This document shows, one piece after another, positions 1-11,263 of a stretch of DNA of 64,000 nt. This stretch comes from Notolepis coatsorum (taxonomy: Eukaryota; Chordata; Actinopteri; Aulopiformes; Paralepididae), in the NCBI GenBank assembly GCA_963971535.1, contig OZ020598.1, forward strand, positions 95,359,315 to 95,423,314. Direction: 5' to 3'. Within the stretch, counting starts at the first letter, position 1; each line of letters starts with the position of its first letter. The notes below the pieces were generated by a model. The model was not told the DNA's origin. It ran no database searches and saw only the letters and a list, made by a program, of their open reading frames with translations. The position numbers and the translations under genes were made by a program.

Positions 1-2029
1 AACAAGGTTTTCTGTATACATCCGTTTGGAATGTACCATTGTCTTTTTTGATTATAATATCTAAGAAATTCACTTGGTGTTGGTCATACTCCATAGTAAA
101 CTTTAGATGTTCATTTTTGGCATTGAGGAAATTAAAGAATTGTATCAGTGTCATTTCATCCCCTGTCCACAGTATGCAAATATCATCTATATATCTTTTC
201 CACATCTTAATGTATGGTAAAAACACATTTTCTGAGGAATTGAATACATAATTCTGCTCAAAAAGACCCATATAAATATTGGCTATGGATGGGCTGGCTT
301 TGCTTCCCATACTCACGCCCTTGATTTGTAGATAGTTCTCATCTTGGAACATGAAGTAGTTATGCGTGAGTAGAGTCTCTGTCAGTTCTATAAGAACGTG
401 TGTTTCTGGTGTTGAATCCGGTGGACGTTGATTCAGGAACAGTGTCAGAGCTTCTAGAGCCCCTGTATGGGGTACTGAAGTGTACAAGGATTCGATGTCC
501 AAACAGGCCATGTAGGTCACAGTGGTCAGATCCTGGACGGACTTCAAAGTCTTCAGTAGGTCTGTTGAATCCTGTGTGAAGGATGGGAGAGATTTCACAA
601 TTGGTTGTAGGAAGAAGTCCACATAGGAAGAGATGTTTTCAGTGAGAGATCCAATTGCTGCCACTATTGGTCTACCTTTAGGTTGAACAGGATCTTTATG
701 CACTTTTGGCAGGCAATAGAACACTGGAGTCATTGGATGATCTATCTTCAGAAAGGCATATTCTTTTTTGGTCAAGAGGTCATTGTCCAACCAATTCTTT
801 AATTGATGATGAATCTCATTTTTGAAAATAGCTGTTGGATTTCCAGAAAGTTTTCTGTAATTCTTAGCATCTCCTAACTGACGGTGCACTTCCTTCTCAT
901 AATCACTCCTATTTTGAACAACAATAGCCCCTCCTTTGTCTGCATTTTTCACAATCAAAGTAGTATCTTTAGAAAGTTTGTTTAATGCTTCCCTTTCTTC
1001 CTTTGGTAGATTGTTGTACACCTTATATTCTTTTCTGTGTTTTCTGAGTATTTCTGACGTCTTGTTCTACCAATCTGCAATAGGTGTCAACGGATGCATT
1101 TCTATGTTTCGGTGGAATAAAAGTGGATTTTCCCCGAAATTTACTAGAGTTCTCTGGTGTTTTAATTTCACTAATTGTTGAATCCATTGCAGTTGGTACA
1201 GGTTTGTCACTCAGGTTCATGATGTTGATTATCTCGTGGAGCTCCGGGTGTTGTAGTACGTCCTCTGGCCTCCGGCTCTTCCTCTGCCCCCTGCGGCATT
1301 TCTTCCTCGTCCTCGTCGTGTCTGGCCTCCTCGGTTCTGACCGGCGCCTCGTTCTAAAAAAGCGGCCCTGTTTGATGTGGGTCCGCTGGTCTCTGAAGTT
1401 GTGTCAAGATCTGTAGTGGAGGAGTGAATCACGTCATTGGCAGTGCGAATATATTCTTCTTTCTTGTCCTTTGGGATTCTCCACATATAAACTTCATTCT
1501 TTTCATAATCTTTTGCATCTCTTTGGAATTTCCACACTTTCCTTGCTTTTATTTCTTTCTCCACTTTATTCTTGTATTCCTCCAATTCGTTTTTTATATC
1601 CGTGATAGCCTGGATATCCATGTTCTCAATGATTTTCATGTTCTCTTGTATTGAGGCACGTACAGATGTTAACTGAGTTGTTAGCTCTTCAATCGTTAAT
1701 GCCATTAAATCAAAGGAACATTTATTGGTGATTTCGCACCATTTTTGGCAGAAAGTTTCGTTTTCCTTACCGATCATAGGGCTCTTCTCCAATCTCAGTC
1801 CTTTTGGGATACGTTTGTGTCGGAGATAGTCACTGAGCGTCACGGCATGTAGGAACAGTCTCACTTCTTTATTGTAGAGTTTTCTTAATGTCTTTCGTGC
1901 CATCGTTGTGGTGTTGGTTTCTGTCGCCTGAGCCAAGTGGCCATCAAACAACGTCTCTTTTAGAAGGATTCTTTCAATATCTTCCGTGGAGTATTCTCGT
2001 GTGTTGTGGAGATAACTTGTACCTTCCAT
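1..2029 (-). pseudogene. PLE N-terminal region and reverse transcriptase
   Basis: An ATG-initiated frame starts at 2029 and gives a 266-residue N-terminal region: helical and charged, with a coiled-coil-like stretch and a Gly/Arg-rich end (GRGRNAAGGRGRAGG). Downstream on the same strand the translation shows PLE RT motifs: KNADKGGAIVV, YCLPKVHK with GRPIV, CLDIESLYTSVP, KGVSMGSKASP and the catalytic box RYIDDICI near 140-175, ending at the window edge in DVYRKP. The fold copies RNA into DNA for transposition. The N-terminal frame and the RT are not in one continuous frame in this copy. Confidence 0.85.
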
Positions 2030-2040
2030 GCTGTAGTACA

Positions 2041-2854
2041 GATGAATGTTTTCAGGAACAGACAGATACTTTAAAAACTATGTTTAAAACCAGAGGGTAC
2101 ACACAAGACATTGTAGAAAAAGCAGCTTTGAAAGTGGGTCATAAAACCCAAGAAGATTGCTTACAATCTACAAGAAACAAAACGACCTCTGGACAACCTA
2201 TACAGTGTATTACACAATACTCGCCTCTAGGCAACCTTTTTAAACATACTATTAAAAAACATTGGCATCTTCTCAGTTCTGATCCAACATTGGATAAATC
2301 TTTTCAGATCCCCCCTAGACTAGTCTACAGGAGAGCACATAACATCAGAGACATTGTGGTTAAATCAGACCTGCCTCCTAAGAAAACACAATTTTTTAGA
2401 TGACTTACCAGATGGAAACCGACGTTGTGGTTCGTGTGCTCAATGTCACTTCACAGAAAAATGCACTGTTTTCTATCACCCAACAACTGGGAAAGAGATA
2501 AAAATAAGAGGCAAAATAACATGTACAACTACCAATGTAATCTATATGCTTAAGTGCCCATGTGGTAAGGCATATGTCGGTAAGACAACACGTGCTTTAA
2601 AAACACGCATTGCTGAACACAGGAGTACGATACGGAATGGGGATGAAAAAAGCCCAGTAGCTTTACATTTTAAAAAGGCACACCACAATGTCTCATCATT
2701 AAGATACCTTGGAATAGAGAGAGTGCATCTTCCAAGACGAGGGGGAGATATAGATAATCTCCTACTGAGGAGAGAAGTATGGTGGATCCATTATCTTAAA
2801 ACGATGGCACCAACAGGACTCAATGAGGACTTTGACATTAGACCTTATTTGTAA
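2041..2854 (+). pseudogene. PLE C-terminal region with GIY-YIG endonuclease
   Basis: The plus-strand translation continues a PLE protein after the RT: a helical connector (KTMFKTRGYTQDIVEKAAL), then a Cys motif CGSCAQC, then a GIY-YIG nuclease core seen as NVIYMLKCPCGKAYVGKT, the arginine helix LKTRIAEH and the downstream RRGGD...LLRRE region, ending with GLNEDFDIRPYL. GIY-YIG makes the nick that primes reverse transcription in PLEs. The frame is interrupted at least once. It is collinear with the 3' region that follows and opposite to the RT part. Confidence 0.85.
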
Positions 2855-2977
2855 ATTTAACTTATAGAGGGAGACAGTCAATGGACTTTGTTTTTGTTTT
2901 TTGTTTGTGTGTTTTTTTCTTTTTTCTTTTTTGTTTTCAGTGACTAACACTGCTGCCTATCTGTAAATGATGTCTTA

Positions 2978-3603
2978 GGGCGCGTTCACACCTACCCTGT
3001 TTGGTCCACTTTAAGTGGACCATGGTCCCTTTAAGTGGACCATGGTCCCTTTAGATCGATAGTCCGTTTGGTTTGTACAGGTATGAACGCAAACCGAACT
3101 ATAATGAGGACCAAACAACCGAACCATGGTCCTCTTGAAAAGTTGGGACTCGGTTCGTTTCAAAGTGGACCATGGTTCGTTTGCTGTTGGTGTGAACGCA
3201 AAACGAACTTTATATAGTATCTAATCTAGAGCAAATGACTGAAATGAGGTGCCTAGTGGCGGCGGTCGCGCGACCCAACTTGACAGCGCCAAGTGACAGC
3301 TTGCGCGCAACCCAACTCAAATGAATGACAGGCGCGCGGACAGTCTCTCTCGTCCTCTCTCTCTCTCTGCCTCTCTCTCTCTTCCTCTCTCTGTCTCTCT
3401 AGACTGGCGCCGCACGCGGACAGTCTCTCTCGTCCTCTCTCTCTCTCTGCCTCTCTCTCTCTCTTCCTCTCTCTGTCTCTCTAGACTGGCGCCGCACGCG
3501 GACAGTCTCTCTCGTCCTCTCTCTCTCTCTCTCTCTCTGCCTCTCTCTCGCTCTTCCTCTCTCTGTCTCTCTAGACTGGCGCCGCGCGCGGACAGTCTCT
3601 CTC

Positions 3604-3654
<51 letters not shown>

Positions 3655-3953
3655 CTCTCTCTCTATATCTCTACTCTCTAGTCGACTTGCGCCACGCTCG
3701 TAATGACAGTATCTCTCTGCTTTATCACAAGAGACGCTGTCGGCAACTGTTATGTTTGTGAGTGCTAGTCCAATAGATGAACGACTTGGCGACAGCATGT
3801 CCTTTGTTTACAAATTAGATCCGCACCAAACAGGGTAGTGTGAACGCAGACCAAATCAAACAATGTATCATTTTCACATTTGGTCCACCAGAAAGTCCGG
3901 ACTATCCACGGAAAGTCCGGACTATCCCTGGACTTTCAGATGTGAACACACCC
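2978..3953. mobile_element. Non-autonomous DNA transposon (MITE), Harbinger-like ends
   Basis: Ends GGGCGCGTTCACAC (left) and, reverse-complemented, GGGTGTGTTCACAT (right) are inverted repeats flanked by TTA on both sides (2975-2977, 3954-3956). A 3-bp TTA duplication fits PIF/Harbinger. The subterminal sequence is rich in palindromic GGTCC/GGACC words. No coding gene is inside; the middle is a CT-rich minisatellite. It was inserted into the PLE 3' region. Confidence 0.7.
3330..3690. repeat. CT-rich minisatellite, about 82-90 bp unit, four copies
   Basis: The unit begins GCGGACAGTCTCTCTCGTCC and ends in CTAGACTGGCGCCGC. It recurs near 3334, 3416, 3497 and 3588, with variable (CT)n length inside each copy. 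Open frames across it in several frames are low-complexity artefacts. Confidence 0.85.
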
Positions 3954-4140
3954 TTAATGTTGTGTTTAACATAGATATTTCTCAAATCTTCTAAAAAATG
4001 TCAAATGAAAAGAAATTGTTACTTAATTATGTATAGAATGTATCATGCAAATATTGGGACCGCCCCTGATCACCAGGTGGGGCTGATATTCAATTTAGTT
4101 CACTTCCTGTATAAAAAGATGTCAGTGTTGTGTTGTCTTC

Positions 4141-4170
4141 ATGCTTGAAGACCAGAAGGGTCGAAACGTC
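4141..4170 (+). ncRNA. Hammerhead-ribozyme-like core at the PLE 3' end
   Basis: The stretch reads TGAAGACC, loop AGAA, then GGGTCGAAAC followed by GTC. This resembles the conserved U-turn, stem II, GAAA and cleavage-triplet order of the hammerhead motifs known in PLE terminal repeats. GACC and GGTC can pair as a stem II. The first core box departs from the strict consensus, so activity is doubtful; it may be a degenerate copy. Confidence 0.45.
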
Positions 4171-4360
4171 GCATCTGCCTTTTTTTGTCAAATAAACACC
4201 TTGGAACTACGAATGAGTTGCGAGCCCTGCTTTATCTTATAAATTATGAATTTAACCATGGCGATCAAAGTGTTAACTTAATTCATATTTAATTAGATCT
4301 TACTCCACCTTTATTTAATTAGATCTTACTCCACCTTTATTGTATTATTTATCTGTCTGT

Positions 4361-4523
4361 TAAAGGCCAACTTGCAGGTTAAACCCTATTCTGCATTTAT
4401 GGGTAGTTTACATCATTGGTATCTAATTTAATTATAATTTTTTTTCCCCCTCTTCATGAAAGTCACTGTTGGCCTAGTCACATTGTTTATTGAACAAAAA
4501 TACAACCTGCAAGTTGGCCTTTA
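4361..4523. mobile_element. 163-bp hAT-like MITE
   Basis: Perfect terminal inverted repeats TAAAGGCCAACTTGCAGGTT are flanked by CTGTCTGT (left) and ATGTCTGT (right), an 8-bp target duplication with one mismatch, as for hAT elements. A truncated second copy lies at 32690-32775. Just upstream, at 4291-4338, a 25-bp word containing GATCTTACTCCACC is present twice in tandem. Confidence 0.75.
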
Positions 4524-4729
4524 ATGTCTGTCCGCTAATGTTGCACCGAAAACGACCAAAGGTCATTCCTTGTTGTATGTGAAAACTACTTGGCAATAAT
4601 ATTTCAACCTTCTCTCCCGCCGTCCTCCCGTTAAAATATTTTCCCGTATTTTTTTATATATACAAAATGGCTGCAATTCTGATTGTAGTTATTTATTTAT
4701 AGTATTTTGTCTTGCATAATTCTATTTAG

Positions 4730-7045
4730 GGAGATGACAAGGACCCTGAACCCAAAATACTCCCCCCCCCTTCGAGAGACCTTCTCTCCAACACTTTGAT
4801 ACCAGCCTGGTATACTGTTGAGAAGGAGAATGTGAAGGAGGAACTGAGGGCAGTTGACCATGTTGCCATGACAGCTGATGGTTGGAGCAGTGTGGCACAA
4901 GACCACTACCTCACTGCCACTGTGCATTATATCGTGGAGGCAGAGCTAAGGGAGAAAGTCCTGCACACCCGTGCAGTGTATGTGTCCCAGACGGGGCCTG
5001 CTGTAGCGGAGGAGATTGACACAATTCTCCATGATTTTGGGGTCAAATCTAAAGTGGTTGCGATCACAGTTGACAAAGCTGCCAACATGGATGTAGCTGT
5101 GAAGAGGCTGAACGTGTTGAAGATGGGCTGTTTTGCCCACACTCTAAATGTAGCAGCACAGAAGCTCTACACTGTGAAGACAGTTGCCGCATGGTCTGCC
5201 AGGATACGGGCCGTTGTGGTGTGGCTTAGGAAAGCCAGCCTCGCCAAGCCTGTCTTAAAGGAAAAGCAGAGACTCCTTGGTAAGTTAAAGGTCAATCTAA
5301 GAAAAAATAATTGGATATTTACTTATCCAATTTCTTTTGTTTTTTGTATAATTATTTGTATTGTTTTTAAATTCCAACACAATTCCTCCATATATTCATA
5401 CTATTTTCTACTGGAGTCAAACCAAATAATATCTTTAGTTTGCTAATTGCAATGTATTGTTTTTGTCTGTTTTCCTAAAGGCCTTCCAGAACATGCCCTC
5501 GTGTTAGATGTGCGGACAAGATGGAACAGCCTCTTCCTAATGATAGAGCGCTTCATTGAGCAATACCCTGCCATCCAGGCAGCTTCCATGGACACACGGC
5601 TGAAGAGGGCAATGGACAGAGACAGGTATAGATGATTGACCAAACCGTTCGCTGTGTGTCAGTGTTCCAATGATACGATGCAGGCAGCTCTTCTTGCAAA
5701 AATTATATTTATTTTGCTTCACCGTGCAAACTGAATATCTTGGGTTGGGCTCCATAAACAGATCAAGCATACCTCCTACAGTGTACCTGGCGCTTATATA
5801 AACAGCGCCACCCCATGGTCACATAAATCCATTACATATTTAATCTGAGACCAATGGACCATATGCATGCATGTTGTACTTGTGCTTTTCTTCTCAGACT
5901 GGAGAGAGTGTCAGATGATGACATCAGGAGGTGTGAGGACTTCATGGACACAATGAGGGTCCTTTACAAATGTACACTCTGTGTGTCGTCTGACAAGAGT
6001 GCCACTGCCGGGCATATCCTTCCCATCCTGGACAAACTTAAGGATAAGTTTAAGGTGGAGGAAGACGATTCTGCCTTCAAGAGAGCCATTAAAGAGAAGG
6101 TCTGGGCAGACCTCTCCCCACGCTACACAGTATGTAGTTCATTTATAATCATTTAGTAGTTATATCACTTGTGTTTGTACTGCCAGCTAACTATTCAAAT
6201 TTAAAATTAATTACCAAACTTTTAAAAACGTTAGGAAGAAAGAAATTATGACCTTCAACGGTTCCTTGAGGAGGCTACTGCCCTGGATCCTCGATTCAAA
6301 GCCAAAGTTCATGATGAGGCTGTTTGGACCCGCTTGGAGAAGGAAGCTGTCATGCTGGCAACCAGAAACAAGGTTTGTCCATGATCATTAAAGTAGACTT
6401 ACTTATGTGTTCTATGCTATACTTAGTACATATTGTTTTAATTTGCTATTGTGTATGCTTTATTTAAAGGGTGGGGATGTGATGCAGGAGGAGCAAGAAG
6501 AAGAGCTGCTGCAGGAGGAAGAGGAGGAGGAGGATGGGTCTACAGAAGACAGGGCAGCAGCAGCACCAGATGTAATATATGGAGAGTGTACTACTTGTTC
6601 TGATAATAACATAATGCTTGATGAAATGATGAATCATGAAGCCTTTTTCTATTTTCAGCCTGCAGTCCCTGCACTGGGAAAAAAGATAAAGCGTTCAGCT
6701 CTGTGTGACATCTTTGAAGAGGAAGACCAGGCCCTGGCCCTGCTGGAGACCGTGATGGTGGACACCAGTGGCCCCTCAGCCGCTGGAAAGGCCAAGAAAG
6801 AGATGCAGGTGTATCAGAGCTTCTCTACTGTCCTGAGCTCAGTAGACCCTATCCTGTGGTGGTGGCAGAAGAGGGACCAGATGCCAATGCTGGCCAACTT
6901 GGCAAAAAAATATCTGTGTGTGCAGGCCTCCTCTACACCCTCAGAAAGGGTCTTCTCCACAGCCGGGGACACAGTGAGTGTGGAGCGCGCTCGGCTCTTA
7001 CCAGAGAGAGTGGACATGTTGATATTTTTGAAAAAGAACTGCTAG
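4730..7045 (+). CDS. ZBED/hAT-type transposase gene, six visible exons, 5' end absent
   Basis: GT-AG exons can be read at 4730-5279, 5481-5625, 5898-6129, 6235-6372, 6470-6571 and 6659-7045. The first carries the hAT catalytic-core start (VAMTADGWSS, then ITVDKAANM and CFAHTLN); the last carries the hAT dimerisation region (TPSERVFSTAGDTVSVERAR, then LPERVDMLIF). Exon 5 is Glu-rich. An acceptor precedes 4730, so upstream exons with the BED zinc finger are expected but not seen; the 4361-4523 MITE lies just 5'. It is related to ZBED1-like domesticated transposases, so mobile element versus domesticated gene cannot be decided here. No terminal inverted repeats were found. Confidence 0.75.
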
Positions 7046-7080
7046 AATACAGCAGCAGACACTTTCATTTGTTATTTAAA

Positions 7081-7417
7081 TATATAGATGTGTATTTTTT
7101 GATCAGCAGAAGAGTTCATTGCTGCTAGAGTGGTTTGTTTACCCTTGTTTTATACTTTGTTTGTAAAATACAATACCTTTATTTCTTTTTTAAGTTAAAT
7201 ATATAGATGTGTATTTGTTTATCAGCAGAAGAGTTCATTGCTGCTAGAGTGGTTTGTTTACCCTTGTTTTATACTTTGTTTGTAAAATACAATACCTTTA
7301 TTTCTTTTTTAAGTTAAATATATAGATGTGTATTTTTTTATCAGCAGAAGAGTTCATTGCTGCTAGAGTGGTTTGTTTACCCTTGTTTTATACTGTGTTT
7401 GTAAAATACAATACCTT
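7081..7417. repeat. Three tandem copies of a 120-bp unit in the ZBED/hAT 3' region
   Basis: The unit starts TATATAGATGTGTATTT and contains CAGCAGAAGAGTTCATTGCT and GTTTACCCTTGTTTTATACT. It recurs at about 7081, 7200 and 7320 with few differences, so the duplication is recent. It begins 35 bp after the stop codon and probably lies in the 3' UTR. Confidence 0.85.
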
Positions 7418-7865
7418 GTATGTAGGATGATCACTGTACAGTCTGTATCAGTTATTGTCTTGTCATGTGGTGTTAAGTTATTGTCTTGGGAAGTCTTTTT
7501 ATGTATTATTATTGTATTGTTTGTGATATATGTTTTGTTTCATGTTGAAAAAAAATACAAATTAAATATTTGATACAAAAAAAAATATGCATATATAAGC
7601 AGACATAGATTTTATAACTGATATTTGCCCTCTTTATGAACAACAGGGCCCCATTCCCCGTACCTGGTTCAACTAAGTCGATCAAGATGTCATTATCCAG
7701 ATTCAGTTAACGAGATGATTGAAGCCAGGCTATTCATGTTCCCCGAAGGCCGATTGACTCTCGTTAACTCAAGCCGGACTTGACGACTCTAGATAATTGC
7801 GCGCGGCCGCGTCACCTCAAAAGGCATCAGAGGTCGAGTGCAGAAATGCAGATGTCAGAGCGAAA

Positions 7866-9497
7866 ATGGCGAAAGCGGCAAGAGCAAACTTCTTCCACCC
7901 CGCTGAGCAGGAATTGCTCATGCGAACATACGAAGACCACAAGAGCACCATCATGATCAAGTCCAACACTGCCACCGCTGCGAGGGCAAGGCAGAGTGCG
8001 TGGCAACACATCGCTGATAAGTTAAATGCGTAAGTGTTGGGCAAATGTATATTATTCATTATCACAACCTTCAGAATAAGTAGATACAAAAGCCCAAAGC
8101 GTATTCATATAATTGATATGGATTAATAGATACGTATATGAGGATATGTATTAGGTCAGACATTCAATACATTGAAGCAGTGAAATGAAATTGCGTGTGA
8201 TCCTCTCTATTCTTACATTATTCATGAGTCCACCTTAATCATTTCCTACAATAATGATATGCTATGGTGTACTACCAACACTGTCATATAATTATGAGTG
8301 CTTTCAACCCCCATGTATAGAAACAACCCAGAGTCCAAAAGGACATGGGAGCAGGTGAAAACCAAGCATAAGAATATCATTCAGAATGGTGAGTGAGTGA
8401 ATTAATACAATCTGTGCCATGGTATTGCATTGAACAGCTTGTCAATGTCGTATGATCCTTCATATTCCAGCAAACAAAAAGAGGTCCGACATGGCCAAGA
8501 CGGGGGGAGGACCCAAGACCCCTGACTTCACTCCTGCGGAGGAGCTGGCCCTCCAGCACAACAGGGGAAGACCCATCATGGAGGGTGTAGCTGGGGGCAG
8601 CTCCTCCGCCTCCGGGAGTAATCCTAGGAGCCCTCATCCCAGAGGTATAGGTGCACTTCATTCTATGAGTCTCTTTCATGATTATTCATTTAGTTAACCA
8701 TCGTCACATTTTGCAGTGTTTGGACCTGCTGATGCAGAGGACACCACTGATGTAAGTTGATATTGCTGCATCATTGTGTAATGGTCCTATTTTAGCAATA
8801 AAGAAATCAATAATCAGAAGATCATTGAAAAATATCCCAAACCATTGCAATATCATCCACTGAATTATGTCTGTGTTTTTGGTAAATAATGTAATGTAAA
8901 AAGGGTATATAGCAATTATAAGCCTCTGCTTCAGCCTACACGTTGTCGGTCATTTTCTCTCTTTCATAAAAGGTTCTACTACTTTGCTTTGTAGAATACC
9001 GAAATAAAACCATCAATACATGTTCATTGTCCTTTAAAGAACCAAAGACAATTCTCCAAAGTTCCTAATTCCTAATTCACTAACAGACGGACAGTCCAGC
9101 AGACGATGGCGAGGACACCCCAACTGCCTGTTCCGGCGATGTGGTAAAAACAAGTTGTGGAAACTAATACTCCTATCCAACTCACTCCTTGTGAGTGGTA
9201 TTTGGACTAAATCAATGCATTCCTTTAGCCAGGTACTGAATCACGGCCGGAGCCTGCAAGCGGAAGTTGCGGGCTGAGGTTGCATTCTTACAGTCGGAGA
9301 TGGCGGGTCGGAACGAGTACCGCCGGCTAAAAATGCGGAAACTACACAAAGAAATAGAATTGATTGATCGGCAGCTGGATGTGAGTTGTGAAGCTTTGCC
9401 TAAAGTATTTGTGAGCTTTGGCATGAAATGCAACTTAACTGAAATTCTTTCTTGTGTGCACTTTCATTTACAGGCGGACAGCAGTCAAAATAAATAA
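7866..9497 (+). CDS. Harbinger Myb/SANT-like accessory protein
   Basis: Exons at 7866-8029, 8321-8388, 8471-8644, 8717-8751, 9087-9143, 9229-9380 and 9474-9497 have GT-AG borders; phases agree through exon 5. The product starts MAKAARANFFHPAEQELLMR and runs through AWQHIADKLNANNPESKRTW and QVKTKHKNII, a trihelix Myb/SANT-like DNA-binding domain; it ends in a coiled-coil-like tail (MRKLHKEIELIDRQLD, then ADSSQNK stop). In Harbinger this protein binds the ends and carries the transposase to the nucleus. The exon 5-6 junction as drawn is out of frame with the tail by one base, so a small indel or another acceptor must be assumed. An AATAAA overlaps the stop. Confidence 0.8.
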
Positions 9498-9674
9498 AGA
9501 CTTTATTGTACAACATATGGATCTCTTCTTCTTCTTGTACATGTTCCTCTATGAATGGGTATAACGTGAAAGCAAAGAGGGTGGCAAAGCCTATAACCAT
9601 ATAAATTAAACATGCAAACATGAAAAGAGGAATACGTAAGATGAGTCCAACATTGACCTAAATTAACTCAACAC

Positions 9675-11263
9675 CTAACCAAAATGATGGTGGGCAATTC
9701 TGTTCCTTGCAGTCTGTCCGGTCTGCTCGTCCAAGTGGACTGGCTGTAGGTCATCCTCAGGATGGTCCAGGATGACTGGGACCCTCTCCTTCCTCAGTGT
9801 TGCCACATTGTGGAGCACTGCACAGGCCACAGTGATGTCACATGCCCTGTCTGGTGCCACCCGCAGCCCGCGCAGACACGTGAATCTGGCCTTCAGTTGG
9901 CCGAAGGTCATTTCTATCCGGGCTCTCGTCCAAGCATGAGCCCCGTTGAAACGGGCTTCAGGCCCTGGTGCTGGCTCTGGATAGGGGGTCATGAAGTAGG
10001 GCTTGCATGCATAACCCCTGTCTCCAATTAGGAGTCCATCGTAATGACCTATAGTAGATAATATACAATGTTAGATCACCTCTACATGAAATAAGCATTT
10101 ATAGATGACATGATATTTGCTATACCTTGCTCGAAGCTGTTGCACAGTGCAGACTCTCTGAATACTCTGGAGTCGTGGACGGAGCCCGGCCACTTGGCCT
10201 CAATATTGGTGATGAGGCAGGTGGAGTCACAGATCATCTAAGATGAATTGCGGTCAAGTCATGGTTATTGTACAGTACATGGGTAGCCATACAGCAGGCA
10301 ATTGCAAGGTCCATGATGACCCCTATGTTAAAACAAATATGATTGCTTTTATAGCAATGTAATTTGAGGGGAATTGTCATAAGTTGGCCTACCTGCACAT
10401 TAATGCTGTGAAAGCCTTTTCGATTCACAAAATCACCCTCGTTTGGGCCAGAGGGTGCTTTGAGTTTGATGTGCGTGCAGTCCACTGCGCCAATGACATT
10501 TGGAAACTCTGCATAATAATAATGAGCTCCGTAAGGAATAGTGATATATGAATGCACTTTAATTAAATGGTGGAATATTGAATAACTCAATTACCCGCAA
10601 TTAAGGAATAGTGATATATGAATGCACTTTAATTAAATGGTGGAATATTGAATAACTCAATTACCCGCAATTAAGGAATAGTGATATATGAATGCACTTT
10701 AATTAAATGGTGGAATATTGAATAACTCAATTACCCGCAATTCCATAGAAGCCCTCTTTGATTACATTCACTTGGACACGGCCAGGGAATGTAATGTAGT
10801 CATCCATGAACGTCTTCAAGGCCAAATATACTTTGCGAACAGCACGGCATGCAGCGGCTTTGCTGATGTTCTCCGCATCGCCTACGGTGTACAGAAAGGT
10901 ACCACTGGCAAAGAAACGCAAGGCAATGCAGAGGGTCTGGGTGACAGTCAACGCTCTGCTGCGGCGTGTTTGATTAACAAGGTGTGGCCCGAGAAGGTCT
11001 TGGAGGAAAATGATTCCTCGTCTGCTAAATCTATAGCGCTCGTACAGGAACTCATTAGTATGAGCTAACGGATCTTGCCGATCCCTAAGCACTCTCTCTC
11101 TATGAACTGCTAATCGGACTATGATTGCTCCTTCGTCAATCGGATCTCTGAGGAAGGGACATGCCATTATTTGCGAGGGTGTGGCCACAATCCACGCATA
11201 ACGTTTCAATCTATGCTTGAATGAAACAGAATCCAGGCGCTCCTCTCCTTCCTCGCTCCTCAT
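9675..11263 (-). CDS. Harbinger (HARBI1-like) DDE transposase, intact
   Basis: Four minus-strand exons, 11263-10735, 10508-10393, 10237-10126 and 10048-9675, have GT-AG borders and join with matching phases into 1131 bases: 376 codons plus stop. Acidic catalytic candidates are visible in order: [10 protein letters not shown], then [20 protein letters not shown] and the helix [15 protein letters not shown]. The N-terminal part has the helix-turn-helix-like stretch [19 protein letters not shown]. The length fits HARBI1-like proteins (about 350-400). The start at 11263 is the first ATG of the frame. It cuts and pastes the element together with the Myb-like partner. Confidence 0.88.
10531..10740. 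repeat. 70-bp unit in three tandem copies inside transposase intron 1
   Basis: The unit, containing AAGGAATAGTGATATATGAA and CTCAATTACCCGCAAT, starts at about 10531, 10601 and 10671, nearly identical. Read on the minus strand each copy contains GCGGGTAATTGAG, the intron 1 splice donor, so the donor site exists in triplicate. Confidence 0.9.

Larger units (their letters stand above)
1..4215. mobile_element. Penelope-like element (PLE), internally inverted
   Basis: Two oppositely oriented halves of one PLE meet near 2030-2040. The left half, on the minus strand and continuing past the window start, carries the N-terminal region and reverse transcriptase. The right half, on the plus strand, carries the protein's C-terminal part with a GIY-YIG endonuclease, a 3' untranslated region and the 3' end near 4215. 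A separate MITE (2978-3953) sits in the 3' region. PLEs are known for rearranged, partly inverted copies; a twin-priming-like event would explain this one. The copy is broken. Family assignment rests on RT plus GIY-YIG in one protein (Neptune-like). Confidence 0.85.

Noticed and set aside
3321-3761. 146-codon Ser/Leu-rich frame
   Set aside because: CT-rich minisatellite inside a MITE.
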